From an uncultured Clostridia bacterium (lineage in GTDB: Bacteria > Bacillota > Clostridia > Christensenellales > UBA1242): a DNA stretch of 64,000 nucleotides. The DNA is taken from the NCBI GenBank assembly GCA_944380265.1, contig CALWGY010000001.1, positions 165,697-229,696 of the forward strand, read 5' to 3'. The notes beneath the pieces are model-generated. The model worked only from the letters and a program-made list of their open reading frames with translations, had not been told where the DNA came from and made no database searches. The translations under genes and the position numbers were made by a program. Below, piece after piece: positions 17,930 through 25,428 of the stretch. Every line of letters begins with the position of its first letter. Position 1 is the stretch's first letter.

Positions 17930-18454
17930 TATTGCTTTAAAAATTTCAACATTGCCAACATAACTTTTAGGGTTTACTGGCGAACAATGATAAATTGGAA
18001 TTATTGTTTTGTTAAATATTTTAAAGTGTTTTCCAACATAGTTTGAAAAATTTTTTATTTTTTCATCTAACAAAATTTGTGTTGCAAAAACACCCATCGA
18101 TAAAATAATTGTTTCCTTACAAGTTTTTATTTGCTCCAAAAGATATTGTTTGCAATTTTGTGAGCATTTTTCAAGTAAACTTCTGTTTGCAATGTGGCAT
18201 TTGCAACATTCTGTGAATGCGACATCATCAATTGTTAAATCTATTAAATTTAGTAATTTGTTTAATATTTTTCCTGTTGCTTGCAAATTATTGTTAACAT
18301 CATAAAATGCTTTACCTGATTTTAACCAGCCATCTTTTGCAGGGGATTCACCAACAATTAAAATGTTACAGTTTCCAGTTTTCAATGAGTTACATTTTGG
18401 TTTTGGCAAATCACCACATAATTTGCAATTTTTTATTTTGTTTTCTAGTTCCAT
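17909..18454 (-). CDS. Uracil-DNA glycosylase superfamily protein (family 4-like)
   Basis: A 181-residue member of the uracil-DNA glycosylase superfamily, which removes uracil from DNA. Iron-sulfur type cysteines are visible: CKLC at 10-13 and the CCKC stretch plus a further Cys near 84-101. The active-site loop is GESPAKDG near 35-42 in place of the usual GEAPG. The C-terminal motif HCSPVNP near 156-162 replaces HPS. It is shorter than typical family 4 enzymes (about 190-220). No Shine-Dalgarno sequence precedes the ATG. It could be a divergent UDG with different base preference. Confidence 0.75.
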   Translation of the reverse strand: MELENKIKNCKLCGDLPKPKCNSLKTGNCNILIVGESPAKDGWLKSGKAFYDVNNNLQATGKILNKLLNLIDLTIDDVAFTECCKCHIANRSLLEKCSQNCKQYLLEQIKTCKETIILSMGVFATQILLDEKIKNFSNYVGKHFKIFNKTIIPIYHCSPVNPKSYVGNVEIFKAIKKAIKF

Positions 18455-18566
18455 AGTTTATATATTAACATATTTGTTTAATTAATAATAATAATTATAA
18501 TTTTATTTTATATTTTTTGTAAATTTCAATTAGAAAATTTTTTTTAGAAAAATTATGAAATTTTGT

Positions 18567-18597
18567 TTGACTTAAAGTTAACTCCAGGTAATATAAT
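18567..18597 (+). promoter_or_regulatory. MerR-type promoter with dyad operator upstream of the flavodoxin gene
   Basis: TTGACT and TATAAT are separated by 19 bp, two more than normal. The spacer holds CTTAAAG-TTAA-CTCCAGG (18571-18588). MerR-family regulators activate exactly such long-spacer promoters. The B. subtilis AdhR site is CTTAAAG-N4-CTTTAAG, which the left half matches fully and the right half at 4 of 7 positions. No merR-like gene lies in the window, so the regulator would act from elsewhere. Confidence 0.6.
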
Positions 18598-18624
18598 TTT
18601 AAAAACAATAAAAGGAAATAAAAT

Positions 18625-19134
18625 ATGGCAACATTAATTGCATTCTTTTCACATGCAGGTGAAAATTATTTTGTGGATGGATTAAAAAACGTTAAAATTG
18701 GCAATGCTGAAATTATTGCAAACAAAGCAAAAATTTTAACAAATGCAGATATTTTTAAAATTGATACAATTAAACAATATTCAAACAATTATCAAATTTG
18801 TTGTGATGAAGCAAAACTAGAACAGCAAAGGGGAGAATTGCCTGAACTTAAAGAATATTTGCCAAGCATTGAACAATATGACAAAATTATTTTAATTTAT
18901 CCTTGTTGGTGGGGAACAATGCCGCAAGCAGTTTTCACATTTTTAAATCATTACAGATTTGATGGTAAAATTATTTTGCCAATTTGCACCCATGAAGGCA
19001 GTGGTATGGGGCGAAGTGAATTAGATATTGTTAGAACTTGCAAAAATGCAAAAGTTTTAAAAGGTATCAAAATTCAAGGTTCATATGCAAATGTCTGTGA
19101 TGAAATTTTAAAAAATGAATTAAAAGGTTTTTAA
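18625..19134 (+). CDS. Flavodoxin-like protein
   Basis: A 169-residue FMN-binding flavodoxin fold. The phosphate loop region is FFSHAGEN near residues 8-15, altered from the usual S/T-x-T-G-x-T. The FMN ring loop is YPCWWGTMPQAV near 92-103, typical of the flavodoxin_4 group. The ICTHEGSGMGRS motif lies near 120-131. Such proteins often act as flavin reductases in redox stress. The MerR-type promoter upstream supports a stress-induced role. SD AAAGGA. Confidence 0.85.
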   Translation: MATLIAFFSHAGENYFVDGLKNVKIGNAEIIANKAKILTNADIFKIDTIKQYSNNYQICCDEAKLEQQRGELPELKEYLPSIEQYDKIILIYPCWWGTMPQAVFTFLNHYRFDGKIILPICTHEGSGMGRSELDIVRTCKNAKVLKGIKIQGSYANVCDEILKNELKGF

Positions 19135-19136
19135 TA

Positions 19137-19168
19137 AAAAAATAAGGCTATTTTAGCCTTATTTTTTT
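19137..19168. terminator. Bidirectional terminator between flavodoxin and tRNA-Trp
   Basis: AATAAGGCTA (19141-19150) pairs with TAGCCTTATT (19154-19163), extended by A and T runs on either side. Confidence 0.9.
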
Positions 19169-19187
19169 GTTTTTTAGTAATTTGTAA

Positions 19188-19261
19188 TGGCAGGGGTGGA
19201 AGGAATCGAACCCTCACCAAAGGTTTTGGAGACCCCTATTCTACCATTGAACCACACCCCT
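19188..19261 (-). tRNA. tRNA-Trp (CCA)
   Basis: AGGGGTG/CACCCCT acceptor, GGTCTCCAAAACC anticodon arm (CCA), GGGTTCGATTCC T arm, discriminator G and encoded CCA tail. It supports the standard code, with UGG read as Trp. Confidence 0.96.
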
Positions 19262-19288
19262 AAAAAGTGTTTTACAAATCACTTTAAA

Positions 19289-19317
19289 ATTATAATTAAT
19301 ATAATTTAAAATGTCAA
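19289..19317 (-). promoter_or_regulatory. Consensus promoter of tRNA-Trp
   Basis: Minus strand TTGACA, 17 bp and TATAAT, a perfect match to the sigma-A consensus, 27 bp upstream of the tRNA. Confidence 0.9.
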
Positions 19318-19336
19318 TAAAAAGGGTGTAAATAGT

Positions 19337-19365
19337 TTGTGATTATGCTTTAAAATTAGTATAAT
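19337..19365 (+). promoter_or_regulatory. Promoter of rnhA
   Basis: TTGTGA, 17-bp spacer and TATAAT, 33 bp upstream of the rnhA ATG. Confidence 0.75.
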
Positions 19366-19398
19366 TTATAAAGAATTTATTAAAAGTTAGGAATTTAC

Positions 19399-19842
19399 AT
19401 GAAAAAAGTTGAACTTTACACTGATGGTGCGTGCTCATATAATCCAGGACCGGGTGGATATGGAATTGTGTTGGTTTACAAAAACACCAAAAAGGAGTTT
19501 TCGGGCTTTTGTGAAAACACAACAAACAACAGAATGGAAATAACGGCAGTAATTGAAGGATTTAAACTGTTAAAAGAACCTTGTGATGTTACTGTTTATT
19601 CAGATTCGGCGTACACCTTAAATGCTTTTTTGCTTGGTTGGATTGACAATTGGAAAGAAAACAATTGGAAAACAGCAAACAAAAAACCAGTTTTAAATTT
19701 GGATTTGTGGCAGGAATTGTTGGAAGTAATTAAGCCACACAAAGTAACTTGGGTAAAAGTTAAGGGGCATGCCGACAATGAACTTAATAATAGATGTGAT
19801 GCACTTGCAAGAAAAGAAATTGAAACTCACACACAAAAGTAA
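19399..19842 (+). CDS. rnhA: Ribonuclease HI
   Basis: Cleaves the RNA strand of RNA-DNA hybrids. The catalytic acidic residues lie in YTDGACS (D8), NNRMEITAV (E near 45) and YSDSAYT (D near 67). A final Asp follows in the NNRCDALAR-like C-terminal motif (D near 133). At 147 residues it is a stand-alone RNase H1 without an N-terminal hybrid-binding domain. SD is a weak TTAGGA. It is a single-gene unit with its own promoter and terminator. Confidence 0.95.
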   Translation: MKKVELYTDGACSYNPGPGGYGIVLVYKNTKKEFSGFCENTTNNRMEITAVIEGFKLLKEPCDVTVYSDSAYTLNAFLLGWIDNWKENNWKTANKKPVLNLDLWQELLEVIKPHKVTWVKVKGHADNELNNRCDALARKEIETHTQK

Positions 19843-19867
19843 AACACTTTTTTAGTGTTTTATTTTT
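19841..19867 (+). terminator. Terminator after rnhA
   Basis: AAAACACT (19841-19848), 5-nt loop and AGTGTTTT (19854-19861), followed by Ts. Confidence 0.85.
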
Positions 19868-19986
19868 TTAAATAATTTTATAATTAAATAAACTTTTTAT
19901 TTCTTAAATTAATTTTAAAATATTAAAAAAATATAGTATACTATTAATGTTGATTAAATCAATAAAAAGAAAAAAGAGGATTTTAT

Positions 19987-21168
19987 ATGAGAACAGTTGG
20001 AACAGTTTCAAGAGGCATTAAAGCGCCAATTATTAGGCCAGGGGATGACTTAGTTAGCATTGTTGTTAACAGTGTTAATGATGCGGTTGTTAATGAAAAC
20101 ATAAAATTAAAAGATAAAGATATTGTTGCGGTAACTGAGGCTATTGTTGCAAAAGCACAAGGCAATTTTGCAACTTTAAACGACATTGCAACAGATGTTA
20201 AAAACAAACTTGGAAAAGGCACTGTTGGTGTTGTTTTCCCAATTTTATCACGTAACAGATTTTCTAATATATTAAAAGGAATTTCACGTGGGGTTGATAA
20301 ATTGGTTATTCAATTATCATATCCGTTTGATGAAGTTGGAAACCCACTTGTTTCAATTGATAAATTGTATGATTTGGGTGTTTTTCAATTTAACAAAACA
20401 TACACAGCGCAAGAATTTACTGATTTAGTGAAAGATGTTACTCATCCATTCACTGGTGTTAATTATTTGGATTTATATAAAAACATTTGTGAGTGTGATT
20501 GTGAAATTGTACTTTCAAATGATCCAACAGAAATTTTAAAGTACACAAAAAAAGTTATTAATGCAGACATTCATTCCAGATTTAGAACAAAAAAATTATT
20601 GATTAACAACGGAGCAGAAAAAGTTGTTTCTTTGCACGAAATTTTAAATGAAAGTGTTAATGGCAGTGGATATCATGAAGAATTTGGAGTTTTAGGAAGC
20701 AACCTTTCAACAGATGAAAAAATTAAACTTTTTCCACGTGACACAAAAACATTTATTAGCAATTTGCAAAAAGCACTAAAACAAAAATTTGGTGTTAACT
20801 TAGAATGTATGGTTTATGGTGATGGTGCATTTAAGGACCCAGTTGGTGGAATTTGGGAACTTGCAGACCCTGTGGTTAGTCCATCATACACTTCTGGACT
20901 TGAAGGAACTCCAAACGAAATTAAATTAAAATATTTGGCTGATAACAAAATTGCAAATTTAACAGGAAAAGATGCAGTGGAAGCCATGAAAAAACTTATT
21001 ATTAAAAAAGATAAGAATTTAAAAAACAAATCAGAATCTTTGGGAACAACCCCTAGAAGAATAACCGATTTGGTTGGTTCGCTTTGTGATTTAACAAGTG
21101 GAAGTGGAGATAAAGGAACACCAATTGTTTTGGTTACTGGATATTTTGATAATTATGCTTCTGAATAA
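19987..21168 (+). CDS. CofE-like protein (coenzyme F420-0:L-glutamate ligase family)
   Basis: A 393-residue protein whose N-terminal half matches the F420-0 gamma-glutamyl ligase fold. It opens with R-T-V-G-T-V-S-R-G-I-K-A-P-I-I and has D-I-V-A-V-T-E-A-I-V-A-K near 44-55. The motif GDGAFKDPVGGIWELADP near 278-295 is typical of the family. CofE adds glutamates to F420 in methanogens and actinobacteria. No F420 gene is known to accompany the Firmicutes homologues, and none is here, so the substrate is unknown. SD is AGAGGA. It stands alone before a terminator. Confidence 0.8.
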   Translation: MRTVGTVSRGIKAPIIRPGDDLVSIVVNSVNDAVVNENIKLKDKDIVAVTEAIVAKAQGNFATLNDIATDVKNKLGKGTVGVVFPILSRNRFSNILKGISRGVDKLVIQLSYPFDEVGNPLVSIDKLYDLGVFQFNKTYTAQEFTDLVKDVTHPFTGVNYLDLYKNICECDCEIVLSNDPTEILKYTKKVINADIHSRFRTKKLLINNGAEKVVSLHEILNESVNGSGYHEEFGVLGSNLSTDEKIKLFPRDTKTFISNLQKALKQKFGVNLECMVYGDGAFKDPVGGIWELADPVVSPSYTSGLEGTPNEIKLKYLADNKIANLTGKDAVEAMKKLIIKKDKNLKNKSESLGTTPRRITDLVGSLCDLTSGSGDKGTPIVLVTGYFDNYASE

Positions 21169-21197
21169 TTTTTATTTATAAATTTTATTTAGTAAAA

Positions 21198-21222
21198 AAA
21201 ACAATCCATTTTGGATTGTTTT
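21198..21222. terminator. Bidirectional terminator between the cofE-like gene and the ABC permease gene
   Basis: AAAACAATCCA (21198-21208), TTT loop and TGGATTGTTTT (21212-21222). Confidence 0.9.
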
Positions 21223-21230
21223 TTGTTTTT

Positions 21231-23333
21231 TTAAAAATCTTTAACTTTAAATACAATGTAAGTAATGGCTAAGAAAATTAGAATTGTTCCACCATAAATA
21301 CTTAGCGAAATGTAGAAGTTAGCATTGCTTAGCAGTGTAGGTGAGAATAAAGTGCTTAAACCACCAGTTGTTCCAGTTAAGAAACTTCCACCAAAATATT
21401 TAAATAAATCGGCATTTATAAATGGTATGAACGAATACCAGTAAGCACCGCCCAGCAAAATGTTTAAACTTAATGCTAAGATAAACATTATGCAGGAAAT
21501 TGATATTGCTGCGGTATATGACCTAAACATTGTGGAAATTGAAAGGGCAATAACTGTGTAGAAGAAAATTTCAAGAATTATAAATCCTAAATTTATTAAC
21601 ATTAATAAAATTGGATTAATTGAAAATGCAGTTGTAGCATTGAAAATTGCCAAAATTGGAGTGCTATCAATAGGGTATAAGCAAACACCAGCAACCAACG
21701 AAATTAGGAAACTAAACAAAACAAACAAAACTACAAATATCATTGTTGCCAAAAGTTTTCCTGTTATTATTTTCCAACGTTTAAATGGTCGCATTGCTAA
21801 AAGTTTAATTGTTCCACTATCATATTCCGAGGCCATTAAACTTGCAGCCATAAATATTGCAAAAACAGTTATTATCAATGTTGCAATTTTCATTGCATAA
21901 AACATAAAGTCGTAAGCATTTGTTTCAATTCCACTGTTTTTATTAAATGCAAAAACATCATTATAGTGTTGGTTGTAAACACCATTTTCAATAAAATAGT
22001 TGGCCGAAGTTAATTGTTCATTTACTTCATATTTGTTAAATTCTTTAAAGTTCTCATAGTTATTAATTTTGTTTGAATCCAAAACTTTAATTGCTTCCAA
22101 GTTTATTGTGTTATCAACCATTGTTGTTGTGTTGATTGATAATGTTCTATAACTTGTAATTAAGTCATTTAATGCATTTATGTTTTTGGTTGAACTTGAA
22201 TTTGATTCCTTATTTAAGGTTTCCATGCTGCTAATTAAACCAGCTTTTAATTCTTCAACTCGTTCGGTAATGGTTTTTTCTAGTTTGTTTAAAGTTGTTG
22301 TTGGAATATCAAAATTTATTAAAGTTGTAACAAAATCATTAATTTTATTACCTAATGAAATGTTTTCTAATTCCAAAACAATATTGTGATGTTTTTGATA
22401 ATCTGTTAAATTCGCATTTGAGTCGTTGTAAGAATCAATAACCGATAATGCTTTTGTAACAACATTTTTAATGTTTTCATACTCAGTTTTATCAATAAAT
22501 GTTAGGGAATAGGTGCTATTAACAAGTTTGTTTAAAGCATCGGAAAATGCATTAATTTCTGAATATAAATTGTTTTTTAAAGTTATAAAAATATCTTGTG
22601 AGGATGTGTTGTTAATAACTCTGTTATAATAATCTTTTTGTTTTGTTTTAATGTTTTCAGCATAATAATTAAGTGTTGATTTAACAAAGTTTTTATTTAT
22701 TGAATAAATATTGTTTAATTTTTCAATGTAGCCATTGTTTTCAACAAAGTTAATAAACGTTACAACACTACTGCCGTCACTTGAACGAGAAATTAATTCA
22801 TCTAAAACATTTTTTGCATCTGTGTAAATTGTAAGGGTAGTAAAGTGAGAATAAAATTCGCAATTTTCGCTTAGTGTTGTTATGTTGTTATAAACATCAC
22901 CATAAGTTCTAATTTTATTTTTAACAGAAGTAAAAGCTTCATTAATTTTGTCATCGGTTGTAGATCCGGAATTTGAAATATCTTTTAAATCATTATATAA
23001 AACAATAAAATCGGAGTTGACATTAAACAATTCTTCGTTACGAGAATTTAACACTTTATAAAAATTAATTTTTGTTAAATTATTGTTAATTTGTTCGTCG
23101 TATTTAGATTTTTTAATATCTCCACTTGAAATATTGTTGTCGTTTGTGAACATATCATAAACTTGTCCAACAGTTGAACCATCTAGTTTAACAGAATAAT
23201 TTTGTTTTCCAATAGGCTCAAAAAATAATAGAGATAAAACTAAAACAGCTGCTAAAATAACACCCATTAAATAAACACTAGGTTTTTTAAATATTTTAAT
23301 AAACTCCGCACGGGCAATTCTGAAAACCCCCAT
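21231..23333 (-). CDS. ABC-2 type transporter permease with a large extracytoplasmic domain
   Basis: A membrane subunit of 700 residues. One helix lies near the N-terminus (about 16-36). About 440 residues then follow that are rich in Asn, Ser and short helices and probably sit outside the cell. Five or six helices occupy about 480-695. The pattern ASLMASEYDSGTIKLL near 505-520 is the typical ABC-2 cytoplasmic coupling segment. It is encoded 11 bp after its ATPase, with SD AAAGGAG. The substrate is unknown; resistance-type exporters and lipid or peptide exporters share this layout. Confidence 0.85.
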   Translation of the reverse strand: MGVFRIARAEFIKIFKKPSVYLMGVILAAVLVLSLLFFEPIGKQNYSVKLDGSTVGQVYDMFTNDNNISSGDIKKSKYDEQINNNLTKINFYKVLNSRNEELFNVNSDFIVLYNDLKDISNSGSTTDDKINEAFTSVKNKIRTYGDVYNNITTLSENCEFYSHFTTLTIYTDAKNVLDELISRSSDGSSVVTFINFVENNGYIEKLNNIYSINKNFVKSTLNYYAENIKTKQKDYYNRVINNTSSQDIFITLKNNLYSEINAFSDALNKLVNSTYSLTFIDKTEYENIKNVVTKALSVIDSYNDSNANLTDYQKHHNIVLELENISLGNKINDFVTTLINFDIPTTTLNKLEKTITERVEELKAGLISSMETLNKESNSSSTKNINALNDLITSYRTLSINTTTMVDNTINLEAIKVLDSNKINNYENFKEFNKYEVNEQLTSANYFIENGVYNQHYNDVFAFNKNSGIETNAYDFMFYAMKIATLIITVFAIFMAASLMASEYDSGTIKLLAMRPFKRWKIITGKLLATMIFVVLFVLFSFLISLVAGVCLYPIDSTPILAIFNATTAFSINPILLMLINLGFIILEIFFYTVIALSISTMFRSYTAAISISCIMFILALSLNILLGGAYWYSFIPFINADLFKYFGGSFLTGTTGGLSTLFSPTLLSNANFYISLSIYGGTILIFLAITYIVFKVKDF

Positions 23334-23344
23334 ATTTACTCCTT

Positions 23345-24283
23345 TTAGAAAATCTCTATTGTACCATTTGTTTTTTGTTTAATTAAATCCATAAAAATTT
23401 CTTCAAGTGATTTTGAAATAAATTCAACACCAAAAATTGAAAGTCCATTATCAAGCAAACGCTTACTAATTTCTGGAACCTTGTCTTCCGTTGCTGCAAC
23501 ATAAATGCTATTTCCAGCAACTTCAACTTTATATCTAAATTCATTAATAATAACTTTTCCAGCAAAGTTAGGGTAGTCAACCTTAAATTTAATTTTTCTA
23601 GTTCCTGCAATGCCTTCTTTTAATTGTCGAATTGTTTTAAGTTCAATTAATTGACCATTATTTATAACAGCCAAAGTGTCACAAAGTTGTTCCATTTCCG
23701 ACAGCATGTGTGAACTTACCATTATTGCAATTTTATATTTTTGTGCTAAATTTTTTAAAAATTTACGCATTTCAACAACGCCTTGTGGGTCAAGTCCACT
23801 AAAAGGTTCGTCTAAAATTAAAAGTTTTGGATTATGCAAAAGTGCCTGAGCAATTCCCAAACGTTGACGCATACCTAACGAGTAATGTTTAACTTTATCT
23901 TTTAATCTATGTTCCAAACCAACAATTTTGCCATATGCTAAAATTGTGTCTTTTTTAATGCCTTTATATAAGCTTGCGTAATATTTTAAATTATCGTAGC
24001 CAGACATGTAACCATACATTAAAGGGTTTTCAATAATGCCACCAGTTAGTTGCATTGCTTTTTCAAAATCACGTTGAACAGAGTAGCCACAAATTGTTAT
24101 GTTTCCACGTGTTGGTTTTGTTAAGCCGCAAATCATACGCATTGTGGTTGTTTTTCCTGCGCCATTTGGACCTAAAAAACCAAAAATTTCTCCTTCGTGA
24201 ATTTCAAAGGAGACATTATTTACCGCAACTCTATCTTCAAAAGCTTTGGTTACATTTTCTAGTTTTAAAATTACTCTGCTCAA
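23345..24283 (-). CDS. ABC transporter ATP-binding protein
   Basis: Powers the downstream permease. Walker A is GPNGAGKTT (38-46), the signature is SLGMRQR (135-141) and Walker B is LLILDEP (154-160). The switch His is in SSHMLSE. A C-terminal domain of about 80 residues follows, as in BcrA/CcmA-type drug and bacitracin exporters. The start codon is TTG, 7 nt after GAGGG. It is transcribed from a promoter about 140 bp upstream. Confidence 0.93.
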   Translation of the reverse strand: MSRVILKLENVTKAFEDRVAVNNVSFEIHEGEIFGFLGPNGAGKTTTMRMICGLTKPTRGNITICGYSVQRDFEKAMQLTGGIIENPLMYGYMSGYDNLKYYASLYKGIKKDTILAYGKIVGLEHRLKDKVKHYSLGMRQRLGIAQALLHNPKLLILDEPFSGLDPQGVVEMRKFLKNLAQKYKIAIMVSSHMLSEMEQLCDTLAVINNGQLIELKTIRQLKEGIAGTRKIKFKVDYPNFAGKVIINEFRYKVEVAGNSIYVAATEDKVPEISKRLLDNGLSIFGVEFISKSLEEIFMDLIKQKTNGTIEIF

Positions 24284-24428
24284 AATAAAACCCTCAAATT
24301 TTAATTAATTTACAGTAAAAACAATTAAAAAGTTTTAGTATTAAAAATTTTAATTATTGTTAAAATTTTTAGTTGTTTAACCAAAAAATGTATGCGAAAA
24401 ACTAGTAAAACATCTAAATTTCAAAATT

Positions 24429-24457
24429 ATTTTATCATAAGAATTGTGCTTTGTAAA
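24429..24457 (-). promoter_or_regulatory. Promoter of the ABC transporter operon
   Basis: Minus strand TTTACA, 17 bp and TAAAAT, with an upstream TG (extended -10). It leaves a leader of about 140 nt. Confidence 0.65.
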
Positions 24458-24518
24458 GTCATAACTAAGTTTAATATTTAATACAATATTATATATTAAT
24501 ATACATTAAGGTGAAAAA

Positions 24519-25403
24519 ATGTTAAAAAATCGTTTTATTTATTATTTCACACTAATATTTTTGCCAATTTTAGTGCTTATTAATTATTTTATAAATCCAA
24601 ACATTTTGCATTCACAAATAATGGAAATAATGCTTTTGGTTTGCACATTTTTGCTTAGTGTTTTTTCATTTGTGTTTTATTTAAAAAAGAAAACTTCACT
24701 TTACAGATTGTTACTTGTTATTAACATTATTTTAGTTGTTATAATTACTGTTTGGACACTGTTTAGTAAGTATGATATGTTACACGTTTTTTCATCAATT
24801 GCTTCGTTTAAAGAATTTATTTTATCAACAAAAGAGAAGGGAATGTTAATTTATGTTTTAGTTCAGTTCATACAAGTGTTATCTGTTCCAATTCCATCAA
24901 TGATAATAACTTTAACAGGTGTTGCAATATATGGTCCACTTGTTGGTTCATTACTTTGCACAACTGGCGTTTTGCTTGGGTCATATTGTTCGTTTTTTGT
25001 TGGTAAAGTTTTTGGTTTTAAATTAGTAAGTTGGATTGCTGGAAAAGAAAATGCAGTAAAGTATGCAGACATAATTAACAAAAGAGGAAAGTTCTTTTTA
25101 ATAATTGCATTTTTACTTCCACTTTTTCCTGATGATATTTTGTGCTTAATTGCAGGAATTACAACCATGAAATTTAAAGAATTTTTCTGGATAACACTAA
25201 TAACTAGACCAATTGGTGTTATTTGCATGAGCTATTTTGGTGGTGGTTACATAATTCCATTTAGTGGTTGGGGACTTTTTGTTTGGCCATTTATTTTAAT
25301 TTTGGCAGTTGTTGCAGTTTACGTTTCAACAAAATATCAGCCACAAATTGAAAGTTGGATTTTAACTAAAATTACAAAAACAAAAAACAAATCAAAAAAA
25401 TAA
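24519..25403 (+). CDS. TVP38/TMEM64 (DedA-superfamily) membrane protein
   Basis: A 294-residue polytopic protein with about seven helices. The VTT-domain signature appears as the P-S-M-I-I-T-L-T-G segment near 126-134. The glycine-rich GPLVGSLLCTTGVLLGSYCSFFVGK (about 140-163) and FLLPLFPDD near 202-210 follow. Bacterial members of this superfamily are linked to lipid scrambling or flipping and envelope homeostasis; no substrate can be given here. SD AAGGTG. Confidence 0.88.
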   Translation: MLKNRFIYYFTLIFLPILVLINYFINPNILHSQIMEIMLLVCTFLLSVFSFVFYLKKKTSLYRLLLVINIILVVIITVWTLFSKYDMLHVFSSIASFKEFILSTKEKGMLIYVLVQFIQVLSVPIPSMIITLTGVAIYGPLVGSLLCTTGVLLGSYCSFFVGKVFGFKLVSWIAGKENAVKYADIINKRGKFFLIIAFLLPLFPDDILCLIAGITTMKFKEFFWITLITRPIGVICMSYFGGGYIIPFSGWGLFVWPFILILAVVAVYVSTKYQPQIESWILTKITKTKNKSKK

Positions 25404-25428
25404 AAAAACCGAGTAAAATCGGTTTTTT
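25403..25428. terminator. Bidirectional terminator between the TVP38-like and PadR genes
   Basis: AAAAAACCGA (25403-25412) with TCGGTTTTTT (25419-25428). It touches the stop codon of the minus-strand gene. Confidence 0.85.
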
